A stretch of DNA of 64,000 bases, taken from NCBI RefSeq assembly GCF_020097155.1, contig NZ_CP083691.1, positions 1,054,001 through 1,118,000 on the forward strand, in the 5' to 3' direction. This stretch comes from Micrococcus porci. GTDB lineage: Bacteria; Actinomycetota; Actinomycetes; Actinomycetales; Micrococcaceae. The position numbers and the translations under genes were made by a program. The first letter of the stretch is position 1. Each line of letters begins with the position of its first letter. Below the pieces are notes generated by a model that was not told the origin of the DNA, ran no database searches, and saw nothing but the letters and a program-made list of their open reading frames with translations. Of the stretch, positions 32,363 through 40,179 are shown one piece after another.

Positions 32363-32427
32363 CGGCGGGGCCGTGCCCCGGGCGGCCGGGTGAGCACTCT
32401 CACCCGCCGGGCGCCGGCGGAGATCGG

Positions 32428-32433
32428 TAGACT
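32428..32433 (+). promoter_or_regulatory. -10 hexamer TAGACT of the ferredoxin-NADP reductase gene
   Basis: TAGACT would start transcription near 32440, where a TTG happens to lie. The conserved protein begins at the GTG at 32518, so the leader would be about 78 bases long and carry the ribosome site GAGAAGGA. Confidence 0.45.
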
Positions 32434-32517
32434 CGGGGGTTGATCCCGCGCGCCGTGGTCCGGGCCCGCCCCGCGGACCGGCGCGCACCGCCGTCGTCAG
32501 AGAAGGACACCCCCGCC

Positions 32518-33930
32518 GTGACCGAACGCCCTGATCGCCCGCTGCGCATCGCCGTCGTCGGCGCCGGCCCCGCCGGTGTCTACACCGCGGACATCCTCAC
32601 CAAGGAGGAGCGGGACTTCCAGGTCAGCATCGACCTGTTCGACCGCTACCCGGCCCCGTTCGGCCTGATCCGCTACGGCGTGGCCCCGGACCACCCGCGC
32701 ATCAAGGGCATCGTCACGGCCCTGCACAAGGTCATGGACCGCGGCGACATCCGCTTCATCGGCAACGTGGACGTGGGCACCACCGTGTCCCTGGAGGACC
32801 TGCGCCGCCTCTACGACGTCGTCGTGTTCACCACCGGCGCCGTGCGCGACGCGGCCCTGGACGTGCCCGGCGTCGAGCTGGAGGGCTCCTTCGGCGGTGC
32901 CGACTTCGCGTCCTGGTACGACGGGCACCCGGACGTGCCGCGGCACTGGCCGTTGGAGGCCACCCAGGTTGCGGTGATCGGCAACGGGAACGTGGCCCTG
33001 GATGTGGCCCGGATCCTGTCCAAGCATGCCGAGGACCTGCTGGTCACCGAGATCCCGGACAACGTGTACCGGGACCTGGCCGCCTCCCCGGTGACGGACG
33101 TGCACGTGTTCGGCCGGCGCGGGCCGGCGCAGGTGAAGTTCACCCCGCTGGAGTTGCGCGAGCTCGCCCACTCCCGGGATGTGGACATCGTGCTGTACGA
33201 GGAGGACTTCGACTTCGATGAGGCCTCGGAGAAGGCCATCGAGGAGAACAACCAGGTCCGCACCATGGTCGGCACGCTGACCAACTGGCTGATGGAGCAG
33301 GAGGACCGCACCGAGCAGGCCTCCCGCCGCCTGCACCTGCACTTCCTGCAGGCCCCGGAGGAGTTCCTCGACGCCGACGGCGACGGCCGCGTGGACGGCC
33401 TGCGCATGCGTCGCATGGAGCTCGACGGCCAGGGCGGGATCACCCCGACCGACGAGACCGTGGACTACGACGTCCAGGCCGTGTACCGGGCGGTGGGCTA
33501 CTTCGGCTCTCCGGTGCCGGGCGTGGAGTTCGACGACGTCCGCGGCGTCATCCCGAACGCCGAGGGCCGCGTGCTCGACGCCGCCGGGCATCCCGTGCCG
33601 GGGCTGTACACCTCGGGCTGGATCAAGCGCGGGCCGGTCGGCCTCATCGGCTCCACCAAGGGCGACTCCCTGGAGACGATCAAGCACCTCATCGAGGACG
33701 AGCCCGGCCTGTACACCGCCGAGGACCCGTCCGAGCAGGCCGTCCTGGACCTGCTGGCCGAGCGCGGCGTGGACTACACGACCTGGGAGGGCTGGCACGC
33801 CCTGGACGCGCACGAGAAGGCGCTCGGCGCCGAGGCCACCCAGGCGGGCCCGGTCGAGCGCGAGCGGGTGAAGGTCGTGGACCGCGCCGAGATGACCCGC
33901 ATCTCCCGCGCGGGCACTGGCCTGGCCTGA
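32518..33930 (+). CDS. FprA-type ferredoxin/adrenodoxin-NADP reductase
   Basis: The enzyme passes electrons between NADPH and ferredoxin through FAD. The 470-residue protein has the FAD motif VVGAGPAGVYTADIL (about 14-28), ERYPAP-like DRYPAPFGLIRYGVAPDHP (about 41-59), the NADP motif VIGNGNVALDVARIL (about 153-167) and GWIKRGPVGLIGSTKGDS near the end. This order matches mycobacterial FprA. The GTG at 32518 gives MTERPDRPLRIAVV, the usual family start; it has AAGGA about 11 bases upstream. The open frame from TTG 32440 would add 26 unconserved residues. Confidence 0.92.
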   Translation: MTERPDRPLRIAVVGAGPAGVYTADILTKEERDFQVSIDLFDRYPAPFGLIRYGVAPDHPRIKGIVTALHKVMDRGDIRFIGNVDVGTTVSLEDLRRLYDVVVFTTGAVRDAALDVPGVELEGSFGGADFASWYDGHPDVPRHWPLEATQVAVIGNGNVALDVARILSKHAEDLLVTEIPDNVYRDLAASPVTDVHVFGRRGPAQVKFTPLELRELAHSRDVDIVLYEEDFDFDEASEKAIEENNQVRTMVGTLTNWLMEQEDRTEQASRRLHLHFLQAPEEFLDADGDGRVDGLRMRRMELDGQGGITPTDETVDYDVQAVYRAVGYFGSPVPGVEFDDVRGVIPNAEGRVLDAAGHPVPGLYTSGWIKRGPVGLIGSTKGDSLETIKHLIEDEPGLYTAEDPSEQAVLDLLAERGVDYTTWEGWHALDAHEKALGAEATQAGPVERERVKVVDRAEMTRISRAGTGLA

Positions 33931-34007
33931 GCGGCCCGGGCGGCGGCGGCCCGAGCGCGGCCCGAGACGGCCCGCCGCCGCGCCCTCTCCACCGACGGGG
34001 CACCCGC

Positions 34008-34013
34008 TAGGCT
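34008..34013 (+). promoter_or_regulatory. -10 hexamer TAGGCT, leaderless start of the MFS gene
   Basis: TAGGCT is followed by TCGCGG and the GTG at 34020. Confidence 0.55.
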
Positions 34014-34019
34014 TCGCGG

Positions 34020-35312
34020 GTGCCCCGTCTGCTCGTCGACCTCGCCCCGCTGGAGGCCTCGCCCGCGTACCGGCGGCTGTGGCTCGGCAACGCCCTCGCG
34101 TTCGTGGGGACGCAGCTCACGCTCGTGGCGGTCTCCCTCGAGGTCTTCGCCCTGACGGGCTCGTCCTTCGCGGTCGGGATGCTGGGCCTGGCCGCCCTGA
34201 TCCCGTTGGTGGTCGCGGGCCTGTACGGCGGCGCCGTGGCGGACCGCCACGACCGCAGGACGGTCGCCCTCGCCTCCGGCGCCGTCATGTGGGCGGCCAC
34301 CGCCCTGATCGCGGCGCACGCGTGGGCGGGCGTGGAGTCCGTGGGGGTGCTCTACGGGCTGGTGGCGCTGCACTCGGCGGCCTCCGGCATCAACCAGCCC
34401 ACCCGCGGGGCCATCATCCCCGCGCTGGTGGGGCCGGCCCTGCTGCCGGCCGCCAACGCGCTGAACATGCTCACCTTCTCGACGGCCATGATGGCCGGGC
34501 CCCTGCTCGGCGGGGTGCTGGTGGCGTCGGTCGGCTACGCGTGGACGTACACGGTGGACGTGGTGACGTTCTTGGCGGCGCTCTGGGCGGTGTGGAGGCT
34601 CCCCTCCCTGCCCCCGGACCGCTCGGCCGCCCCGGACGACGCCGGACGAGGCGGCCTCTCCTCGGTGCTGGACGGCTTCCGGTTCCTCGGCACCCGGCGC
34701 AACGTCCGGATGACGTTCGTGGCGGACATCGTGGCCATGGCCACGGCGTTCCCGCGTGCCCTGCTGCCGGCGGTGGGCGGGACGATCCTCGGCGGTGGCG
34801 AGGCCGCGGTCGGCGTGCTGCTGGCGTCCATGGCGGCGGGCACGTTCCTGGCGGGCCTGTTCTCCGGGACGTTCACGCGGGTGCATCGCCAGGGCCGTGG
34901 TGTGGCCGTGGCCATCGCGGCGTGGGGCCTGTCCGTGGCCGCGTTCGGGGCGGTGGTCCTCTGGGCCGCCCCGCTGCCCGACGGCGACCCGCGCCTGGGC
35001 CCCGCCCTGGCCGCATGCGCAGCGTGCCTGGTGGTGGCCGGCGCCGCCGACTCGGTGTCCGCGGTGTTCCGCACCACCATCCTGCAGTCGGCGACCCCGG
35101 ACCATCTCCGGGGACGGCTGCAGGGGGTGTTCGTCGTCGTGGTGGCCGGCGGGCCGCGGGTGGGGGAGATGATCCAGGGCACGGCCTCGGCGGCCCTGGG
35201 GGAGGGGGCCACCCTGGTGCTGGGCGGCGTGCTGTGCGTGGCCGGGATCGCGCTCCTGATGCGCGTCCAGCCGGGGTTCCTGCATTACGACGCGCGGCGT
35301 CCCACGCCGTAG
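34020..35312 (+). CDS. MFS transporter, EntS-like exporter branch
   Basis: The 430-residue protein has about 12 membrane helices and the MFS loop motif GAVADRHDRRTVALASG between helices 2 and 3 (about 70-86). The N-terminal SPAYRRLWLGNALAFVGTQL and NQPTRGAIIPALVGP resemble MFS_3/EntS exporters of siderophores and drugs. The substrate is unknown and no siderophore genes are nearby. The start is GTG, placed by the -10 six bases upstream. A terminator hairpin begins inside the last codons. Confidence 0.85.
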   Translation: MPRLLVDLAPLEASPAYRRLWLGNALAFVGTQLTLVAVSLEVFALTGSSFAVGMLGLAALIPLVVAGLYGGAVADRHDRRTVALASGAVMWAATALIAAHAWAGVESVGVLYGLVALHSAASGINQPTRGAIIPALVGPALLPAANALNMLTFSTAMMAGPLLGGVLVASVGYAWTYTVDVVTFLAALWAVWRLPSLPPDRSAAPDDAGRGGLSSVLDGFRFLGTRRNVRMTFVADIVAMATAFPRALLPAVGGTILGGGEAAVGVLLASMAAGTFLAGLFSGTFTRVHRQGRGVAVAIAAWGLSVAAFGAVVLWAAPLPDGDPRLGPALAACAACLVVAGAADSVSAVFRTTILQSATPDHLRGRLQGVFVVVVAGGPRVGEMIQGTASAALGEGATLVLGGVLCVAGIALLMRVQPGFLHYDARRPTP

Positions 35313-35330
35313 CGGGGGCGCCGCGCGTCG
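35288..35330 (+). terminator. Hairpin overlapping the end of the MFS gene
   Basis: A 16-bp stem (35288-35303 with 35315-35330, CGACGCGCGGCG against CGCCGCGCGTCG) has one mismatch. Its left arm is inside the final coding codons and the loop contains the stop. Confidence 0.7.
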
Positions 35331-35384
35331 GGGGCGTCCGGAGGGAGGCGGCGGCCCGGCCGCCGGCTCAGTGGGGCTCTCGGC

Positions 35385-35891
35385 TCAGTCAGCGTCGGCG
35401 AGGTCCGCCTGGATGGTGGCGGGCAGGCCGCCGCCCATGCCGCGCCAGTGGGTCACCAGCTCGCGGCGCGGGGCGGCCTGGAGGGCCTCGCGGGCGGCCT
35501 TCTCGGCCTTCTCGATCCGCGTGTCCAGGTCGCGGTGCGCGCCCTCGACGACGGCGGCGTGACGGCTGGAGCGCAGGGAGTCGGTCTCGGTGCGCAGCTC
35601 GACGGGCTCCAGCTGGTCGGCGGTGGCGTCCTGGTTGGCGCGCTGACGCTTGAGCTGGGAGGGCTGCAGGACCTGGGTGACCCAGCCGCCGTCGAGCAGG
35701 ATGCCGCGGGGGGCGGCCACGCCGTGGCGCAGGCCGAGGTCCAGGACGTCGGCCTCGTCGATCGGCAGCACGGCCTTCTTCAGCGGCACGTCGTCCACGG
35801 GGCGGCCGTCCACCTTCTGGCGGGCGAGGGCGCGCCCGAGGGTGACGTCGGACTGCCACACGGCGCCGCGGGGGTCGATCAGGTAGAGCAT
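35385..35891 (-). CDS. protein of unknown function upstream-linked to YajQ
   Basis: I do not recognise this 168-residue soluble protein. It starts MLYLIDPRGAVWQSDVTLGR. The first 80 residues look like beta strands with DDVPLKKAVLPIDEADVLDL and GILLDGGWVTQVLQPSQ. The second half is a charged helix-rich region (about 85-150) with many Arg, Glu and Ala, possibly a coiled coil. There is no signal or membrane segment. A GAGGAG ribosome site precedes the ATG, and yajQ ends the same operon upstream (29 bp gap). Confidence 0.8.
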   Translation of the reverse strand: MLYLIDPRGAVWQSDVTLGRALARQKVDGRPVDDVPLKKAVLPIDEADVLDLGLRHGVAAPRGILLDGGWVTQVLQPSQLKRQRANQDATADQLEPVELRTETDSLRSSRHAAVVEGAHRDLDTRIEKAEKAAREALQAAPRRELVTHWRGMGGGLPATIQADLADAD

Positions 35892-35920
35892 CGGGACTCC
35901 TCGGTCTCGGGCGGGGCGGC

Positions 35921-36409
35921 TCAGCGGAAGTTGATGAACTGCAGGTCGGCGTCCTCGAACGTCTTCAGGAGCGCGATGGTCTCCTGGAGGTCGTCACGGG
36001 ACTTGGAGGAGACGCGGAGCTCGTCTCCCTGGATCACGGCCTTGACGGACTTGGGGGCCTCGTCGCGGATCAGCTTGGTGATCTTCTTGGCGGTGGGCTG
36101 GTCGATGCCCTCCTTGATGGAGGCCTCCATGCGGGTCTCCTTGCCGGAGGCGAAGGGCTCTCCGCAGTCCAGGGACTTCAGGGAGATGCCGCGCTTGACC
36201 AGCTTGGACTCGAAGACGTCCAGGACGGCCTTGACGCGCTCCTCGGAGTTCGCCTTCATGAGGATCTTCTCGCCGGAGAAGTCGATCTCCGCGCCGACGC
36301 CCTTGAAGTCGTAGCGCTGGGCGATCTCCTTCTGCGCCTGGTTCAGGGCGTTGGACACCTCCTGCTTGTCCACCTTGCTGACGACGTCGAACGTGGAATC
36401 GCTGGCCAT
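35921..36409 (-). CDS. YajQ family nucleotide-binding protein
   Basis: The 162-residue protein is full length for the YajQ family (two ferredoxin-like domains). It shows STFDVVSKVDKQEVSNALNQ (about 4-23), AQKEIAQRYDFKG (about 25-37) and ASIKEGIDQPTAKKITKLI. Some YajQ proteins bind cyclic di-GMP and affect gene expression; others are nucleotide- or RNA-binding of unclear role. AAGGAGCACCC precedes the ATG. It is the first gene of a likely two-gene unit. Confidence 0.93.
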   Translation of the reverse strand: MASDSTFDVVSKVDKQEVSNALNQAQKEIAQRYDFKGVGAEIDFSGEKILMKANSEERVKAVLDVFESKLVKRGISLKSLDCGEPFASGKETRMEASIKEGIDQPTAKKITKLIRDEAPKSVKAVIQGDELRVSSKSRDDLQETIALLKTFEDADLQFINFR

Positions 36410-36512
36410 GGGTGCTCCTTGCTGCGTGGGCGGGCGCGCCGGGGTCCCTGCGGCCCGGGCGCGGATTCTGCGCCCACCCTACCGGCCGTGCCCCGTGCCG
36501 GTCCCGGCTCGA

Positions 36513-36544
36513 TTGGCGAGGGGTGCACGGTGTGCTGTAGAGTC
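36513..36544 (+). promoter_or_regulatory. Promoter of tRNA-Tyr
   Basis: TTGGCG (36513-36518) and TAGAGT (36538-36543) form a promoter with a 19-base spacer. The 12 bases TGCTGTAGAGTC (36533-36544) are identical at the tRNA-Thr promoter (46144-46155). Confidence 0.65.
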
Positions 36545-36600
36545 GTCTCTCGCCTGATCGGTCGGCCTCACGGATTCGTGGGGGCACCGATGAGCGGCCT

Positions 36601-36682
36601 GGCAGATTACCCGAGCGGCCAAAGGGGGCTGACTGTAAATCAGCTGGCACTGCCTACGGGGGTTCGAATCCCTCATCTGCCA
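36601..36682 (+). tRNA. tRNA-Tyr (GTA)
   Basis: The 82-base gene folds as a class II tRNA. The acceptor stem is GGCAGAT with ATCTGCC (36675-36681). The anticodon loop CTGTAAA gives anticodon GTA at 36635-36637. The T loop is GGTTCGAATCC. The discriminator base is A, and the CCA end is not encoded (ACCG follows). The variable arm GCACTGCCTACGG has a short stem. Confidence 0.95.
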
Positions 36683-36694
36683 CCGGGAGGGAGA

Positions 36695-36722
36695 CCCCGG
36701 GACCGGAGCACCGGTCCCGGGG
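36695..36722 (+). terminator. Terminator of tRNA-Tyr
   Basis: CCCCGGGACCGG (36695-36706) pairs perfectly with CCGGTCCCGGGG (36711-36722) across an AGCA loop, 12 bp after the tRNA. It is followed by CCTTCT. Confidence 0.85.
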
Positions 36723-36776
36723 CCTTCTGCCTCTCCGGGGCCCTCCGGGCCTCCGGTGTCCCCGCCGGGTCCGCCC

Positions 36777-37235
36777 TCACCCCGCGGCCGGCAGCGGGAA
36801 CACGTCCCAGACGGTCCCGAGCGCGCCACGCGGGGCCTCGCGCTGCAGGCGGTGCACCAGCAGCGCCCAGCCGTCGACGTCCGAGCCGGCCGGGGCGGGC
36901 GGGCAGGTGCCGCGGTGGTGCCAGACGTCCCCGGCGAGGACGAAGTCCAGGTGCTCTGCGATGCCCCCGTCGGAGGGGACGTCGCCCTCGCGGCGGAGCC
37001 CGTCCGCGGGGGAGACCGCGTAGAGGCTGGTGGCGTCGCGGTCCAGCACCAGGCCGCAGTCGTCCTCGAACGCGGTGATCCACGCGACGGCGTGCCCCAT
37101 CGCCGCCTCGGGCGGCCCGGCGGGGGAGAGCACCAGGACGCTGCCGCGCTCACCGGGGCGCAGGGTGGCGGGGGTGCCGGGGCCGTGCGGCTCGGCGCGG
37201 TCGGTGCGGGTGGGCTCGGCGTGCTGGGCGGTCAT
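36777..37235 (-). CDS. protein of unknown function
   Basis: I do not recognise this 152-residue protein. The first 30 residues are charged and Pro-rich. The core (about 32-150) has alternating strands, e.g. GSVLVLSPAG, HAVAWITAFEDDCGLVLDRD and VDGWALLVHRL. It has no signal or membrane helix. The ATG at 37235 has GAGGAGGACACC directly upstream, a strong ribosome site; 24 in-frame codons upstream are discarded for that reason. It follows the tRNA-Tyr terminator in the convergent sense. Expression alone on its strand suggests a single-gene unit. Confidence 0.7.
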   Translation of the reverse strand: MTAQHAEPTRTDRAEPHGPGTPATLRPGERGSVLVLSPAGPPEAAMGHAVAWITAFEDDCGLVLDRDATSLYAVSPADGLRREGDVPSDGGIAEHLDFVLAGDVWHHRGTCPPAPAGSDVDGWALLVHRLQREAPRGALGTVWDVFPLPAAG

Positions 37236-37412
37236 GGTGTCCTCCTCGGGGCGGCGCCGGGGTGCCCGGCGGTCGGGTCGACGCCCCTGTGGACGCCGTG
37301 CCTCCACCCTCGGCGGAGCGTGCCGGCCGTCACGCGTGGTGGGCGCTGATCCGGGGACGACGCGCCGGGGCCTGGTGCCCTGTGCAGGAGGGTTCGGGGC
37401 GCGCTGCCCGGG

Positions 37413-38423
37413 TCAGTAGGCCCGGTGGTCCGCGGGGGCCAGTCGCGGCCCGAACCGCTCCTTGCTCGCCCCGGAGGCGCCGATCATCCGCACCACCCGC
37501 TGGCGGTGCCCCTCCCACGGCTGCAGCAGCCGCAGCATGCCGGCGTCGTCCGTCCGTCGCCCCGCGAGGACCTGGCCGACCAGGTGCGCGAGGTGGAAGT
37601 CGCCCACGGACACCAGGTCGGCTGAGCCGTGACTGCGCTGCAGCGCCTCCGCCGCGGACCACGGGCCGACCCCCGGGATCGCCTGCAGCCGGGCCGCGAG
37701 CGCGGCCGTGCCGGCGACGTCCCCGGGGGCCACGGCGGCCCCCAGCCGGTCCACCGCCGACGCGCGGCGCGCCACCTCCAGCACCGTCCGGGACTGGGCG
37801 GGCTGGACCCAGGCGCGCGCGTGCCAATCCCAGGAGGGGATCGCCAGGACCGCGCGCGGGGTCGGCGGCAGGAGCATCCCCGCGGGTGCCGGACCGGGCG
37901 GGGTGGCGTCGTCGATCCCGTGGGCCAGCCGGACGAGGGTGCGCCAGCCGTGGCGGGCCTGGTCGTGGGTGACCTTCTGCTCGAGGACCACGGTCATCAG
38001 CTGGGTGGAGAGGTGTCCGGCGGCGGGCAGGCGCAGTCCCTCTCGGGTGCGGCGGGCCTCGCGCAGGGCGTGCGGCAGGGAGGGGCGGCGGGGGTCCGGG
38101 GCGAGGAGCGCGTCGAAGGCGTCCCAGCCGGTGTCGTGCAGGCCGAGCAGGGCGGGCAGCCCGGCGAGCGCGGCGGCGGCCCCGGGGCCCCAGGCGCGGG
38201 CCGTCACCTCGCCCCGGACCTGCGGGGAGACCAGGAGGGTGGCCGGCAGCGTGGCCCCGTCCACGCGCTCGCGGCGGGTGAGCCACACCCCCGTCGGCGC
38301 CGCGCGCACCGTGGGGTCGGCCGCGCCGCGCTGCAGGGGACGCAGCGTGGCGGCCACGTCCACCGGGACGCCCGGGGCCAGGCGCACGACGGCATCCGGC
38401 GGGACGGACAGGGGCGGGACCAT
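37413..38423 (-). CDS. AlkA-like DNA-3-methyladenine glycosylase (HhH-GPD)
   Basis: The enzyme removes alkylated bases from DNA. The 336-residue protein has the helix-hairpin-helix region AIPGVGPWSAAEALQRSHG (about 240-258) followed by the catalytic Asp in VSVGDFHLAHLVG (about 262-274), and VVLEQKVTHDQARHGW (about 150-165) at the start of the GPD fold. The N-terminal 60 residues resemble the AlkA beta domain. I chose the ATG at 38423; TACCGT (38430-38435, reverse) is six bases upstream. It is divergent from the cystathionine synthase gene, which has a similar leaderless promoter. Confidence 0.83.
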   Translation of the reverse strand: MVPPLSVPPDAVVRLAPGVPVDVAATLRPLQRGAADPTVRAAPTGVWLTRRERVDGATLPATLLVSPQVRGEVTARAWGPGAAAALAGLPALLGLHDTGWDAFDALLAPDPRRPSLPHALREARRTREGLRLPAAGHLSTQLMTVVLEQKVTHDQARHGWRTLVRLAHGIDDATPPGPAPAGMLLPPTPRAVLAIPSWDWHARAWVQPAQSRTVLEVARRASAVDRLGAAVAPGDVAGTAALAARLQAIPGVGPWSAAEALQRSHGSADLVSVGDFHLAHLVGQVLAGRRTDDAGMLRLLQPWEGHRQRVVRMIGASGASKERFGPRLAPADHRAY

Positions 38424-38429
38424 GGCGGC

Positions 38430-38435
38430 ACGGTA
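38430..38435 (-). promoter_or_regulatory. -10 hexamer TACCGT, leaderless start of the AlkA-like gene
   Basis: TACCGT is followed by GCCGCC and the ATG at 38423 on the reverse strand. Confidence 0.5.
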
Positions 38436-38532
38436 CCGCGTGCGGTGCGCCGTCCCGGCCGGGGGCGTCCGCTGTGAGCGGAGCACATGGCGTCCGGTGA
38501 CCGGACCTCGGTGCCGTGTCCGGAGGCTCGCG

Positions 38533-38538
38533 TAGCGT
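38533..38538 (+). promoter_or_regulatory. -10 hexamer TAGCGT, leaderless start of cystathionine beta-synthase
   Basis: TAGCGT is followed by seven bases and the GTG at 38546. It removes the ten extra codons of the open frame from 38516. Confidence 0.55.
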
Positions 38539-38545
38539 GGGCGCC

Positions 38546-40147
38546 GTGAACGAGATCAACCCCGCCCCCGCCCACGGTCAGCCGCGCTGGGCCGAGAACG
38601 TCCTGGACCTGATCGGCCGGACCCCGCTGGTGAAGCTCAACCGCGTCACGGAGGGCGTGGAGGCCACCGTGCTCGTCAAGGTGGAGTACCTGAACCCGGG
38701 CGGCTCCGTGAAGGACCGCATCGCGCTGCGCATGCTCGAGGAGGCCGAGCGGGACGGGAAGCTCGCCCCCGGCGGCACCGTGGTGGAGCCCACCTCCGGC
38801 AACACCGGCGTGGGCCTGGCCCTCGTGGCCCAGCAGAAGGGCTACCGGGCCGTGTTCGTCACCCCGGACAAGGTCGGCCAGGAGAAGCGGGACGTCCTCA
38901 CCGCGTACGGTGCGGAGATCGTGGTCACCCCCACCTCCGTGGAGCCGTCCTCGGACGAGTCCTACTACGGCGTGGCCAACCGTCTGGAGAAGGAGATCCC
39001 GGGCGCGTTCCAGCCGAACCAGTTCTTCAACCCGGCCGCCCCGGCCTCGCACTACGAGACCACCGGCCCGGAGATCTGGGAGGACACCGCGGGCACGGTG
39101 ACCCACGTGGTCATCGGCGCCGGCACCGGCGGCACCATCACCGGCACGGGCCGCTACCTCAAGGAGGTCTCCGCGGACCGCGCGTCGAGCCCGGTGCGCG
39201 TGATCGGCGCGGACCCGGAGGGCTCCGTCTACTCCGGCGGCACCGGGCGCCCCTACTTCGTCGAGGGCGTCGGCGAGGACATGTGGCCGGGGAACTACGA
39301 CCCCTCGGTCCCGGACGAGGTCATCGCCGTCTCCGACGACGCCGCGTTCGAGATGACCCGCCGCCTGGCCGCGGAGGAGGGCCTGCTGGTCGGCGGCTCC
39401 TCCGGCATGGCCGTGGTGGCCGGGCTGCAGGCGGCCCGCGAGCTCGGTCCCGACGACGTCATGGTGATCGTCCTGCCGGACTCCGGCCGCGGCTACCTGG
39501 CCAAGATCTTCAACGACGACTGGATGGACGAGCGCGGCTTCCACTACGCGCAGGAGGAGACGGTGCTGCCCGCCTGGGCGCAGGGCCGCACCCGCTCCGC
39601 CGTGGCCACGGCGCCGTCCGACTCCCGCGAGGGCGCGCGCGGCGGTGTGGGCACCCCCGTGGAGGCCCCGGGCGAGGGCTCGCCGCAGGACGGCGCCGCC
39701 ACCGCGACGCCGGCCCCCGGCTCCCGCTGGGACGCCTCCCTGGCGGACGTGCTCGCGGACAAGGAGGACCTGTTCCCCGGCTCCGTGCCCACCCTCGTCA
39801 CCGCGTCCCCGGACACCACCGTGGCCGATGCCGTCGCCACCCTCGCCCGCTACGGCGTGGACGCCCTGCCCGTGATCGCCGAGCCGCGCCACGACCTGCG
39901 CATCAACGAGGTCCGCGGCACGGTGTCCGCCCCCGCGCTCGCGGCCGCGTTGGCGGCAGGCCGGGTGCAGCCCGGCTCGGCCGTGTCGGACGTCATGGAG
40001 CCCGCGCTCCCGAGCGTCGGCGCCGCCATGACCCTCCGCGCGGCCGCCCGCCGGCTGCAGGAGGACCCGATCCTGCTGGTGATGGACGCGGGCATCGTCC
40101 AGGGCGTGGTGACCCTGCACGACGTCCTCGTCTACGCCACCGCCTGA
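38546..40147 (+). CDS. cystathionine beta-synthase
   Basis: The enzyme condenses serine and homocysteine using PLP. The 533-residue protein has the PLP Lys in NPGGSVKDRIA (about 52-62), EPTSGNTGVGL (about 81-91) and IGAGTGGTITGTGRYL (about 189-204). After an Ala/Pro/Gly linker (about 350-390), two CBS domains occupy about 405-533. That layout matches cystathionine beta-synthase rather than cysteine synthase. The next gene on the strand is cystathionine gamma-synthase, 32 bp away, so the pair serves transsulfuration. Confidence 0.93.
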   Translation: MNEINPAPAHGQPRWAENVLDLIGRTPLVKLNRVTEGVEATVLVKVEYLNPGGSVKDRIALRMLEEAERDGKLAPGGTVVEPTSGNTGVGLALVAQQKGYRAVFVTPDKVGQEKRDVLTAYGAEIVVTPTSVEPSSDESYYGVANRLEKEIPGAFQPNQFFNPAAPASHYETTGPEIWEDTAGTVTHVVIGAGTGGTITGTGRYLKEVSADRASSPVRVIGADPEGSVYSGGTGRPYFVEGVGEDMWPGNYDPSVPDEVIAVSDDAAFEMTRRLAAEEGLLVGGSSGMAVVAGLQAARELGPDDVMVIVLPDSGRGYLAKIFNDDWMDERGFHYAQEETVLPAWAQGRTRSAVATAPSDSREGARGGVGTPVEAPGEGSPQDGAATATPAPGSRWDASLADVLADKEDLFPGSVPTLVTASPDTTVADAVATLARYGVDALPVIAEPRHDLRINEVRGTVSAPALAAALAAGRVQPGSAVSDVMEPALPSVGAAMTLRAAARRLQEDPILLVMDAGIVQGVVTLHDVLVYATA

Positions 40148-40179
40148 GACAGCCGCCCCCGAGACAAGGAGCCTCCGGC

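Noticed and set aside
32440..32517. A TTG start for the ferredoxin-NADP reductase six bases after TAGACT.
   Set aside because: It adds 26 Arg/Ala/Pro-rich residues before the conserved start, and leaderless translation usually needs ATG or GTG. The GTG at 32518 has a ribosome site.
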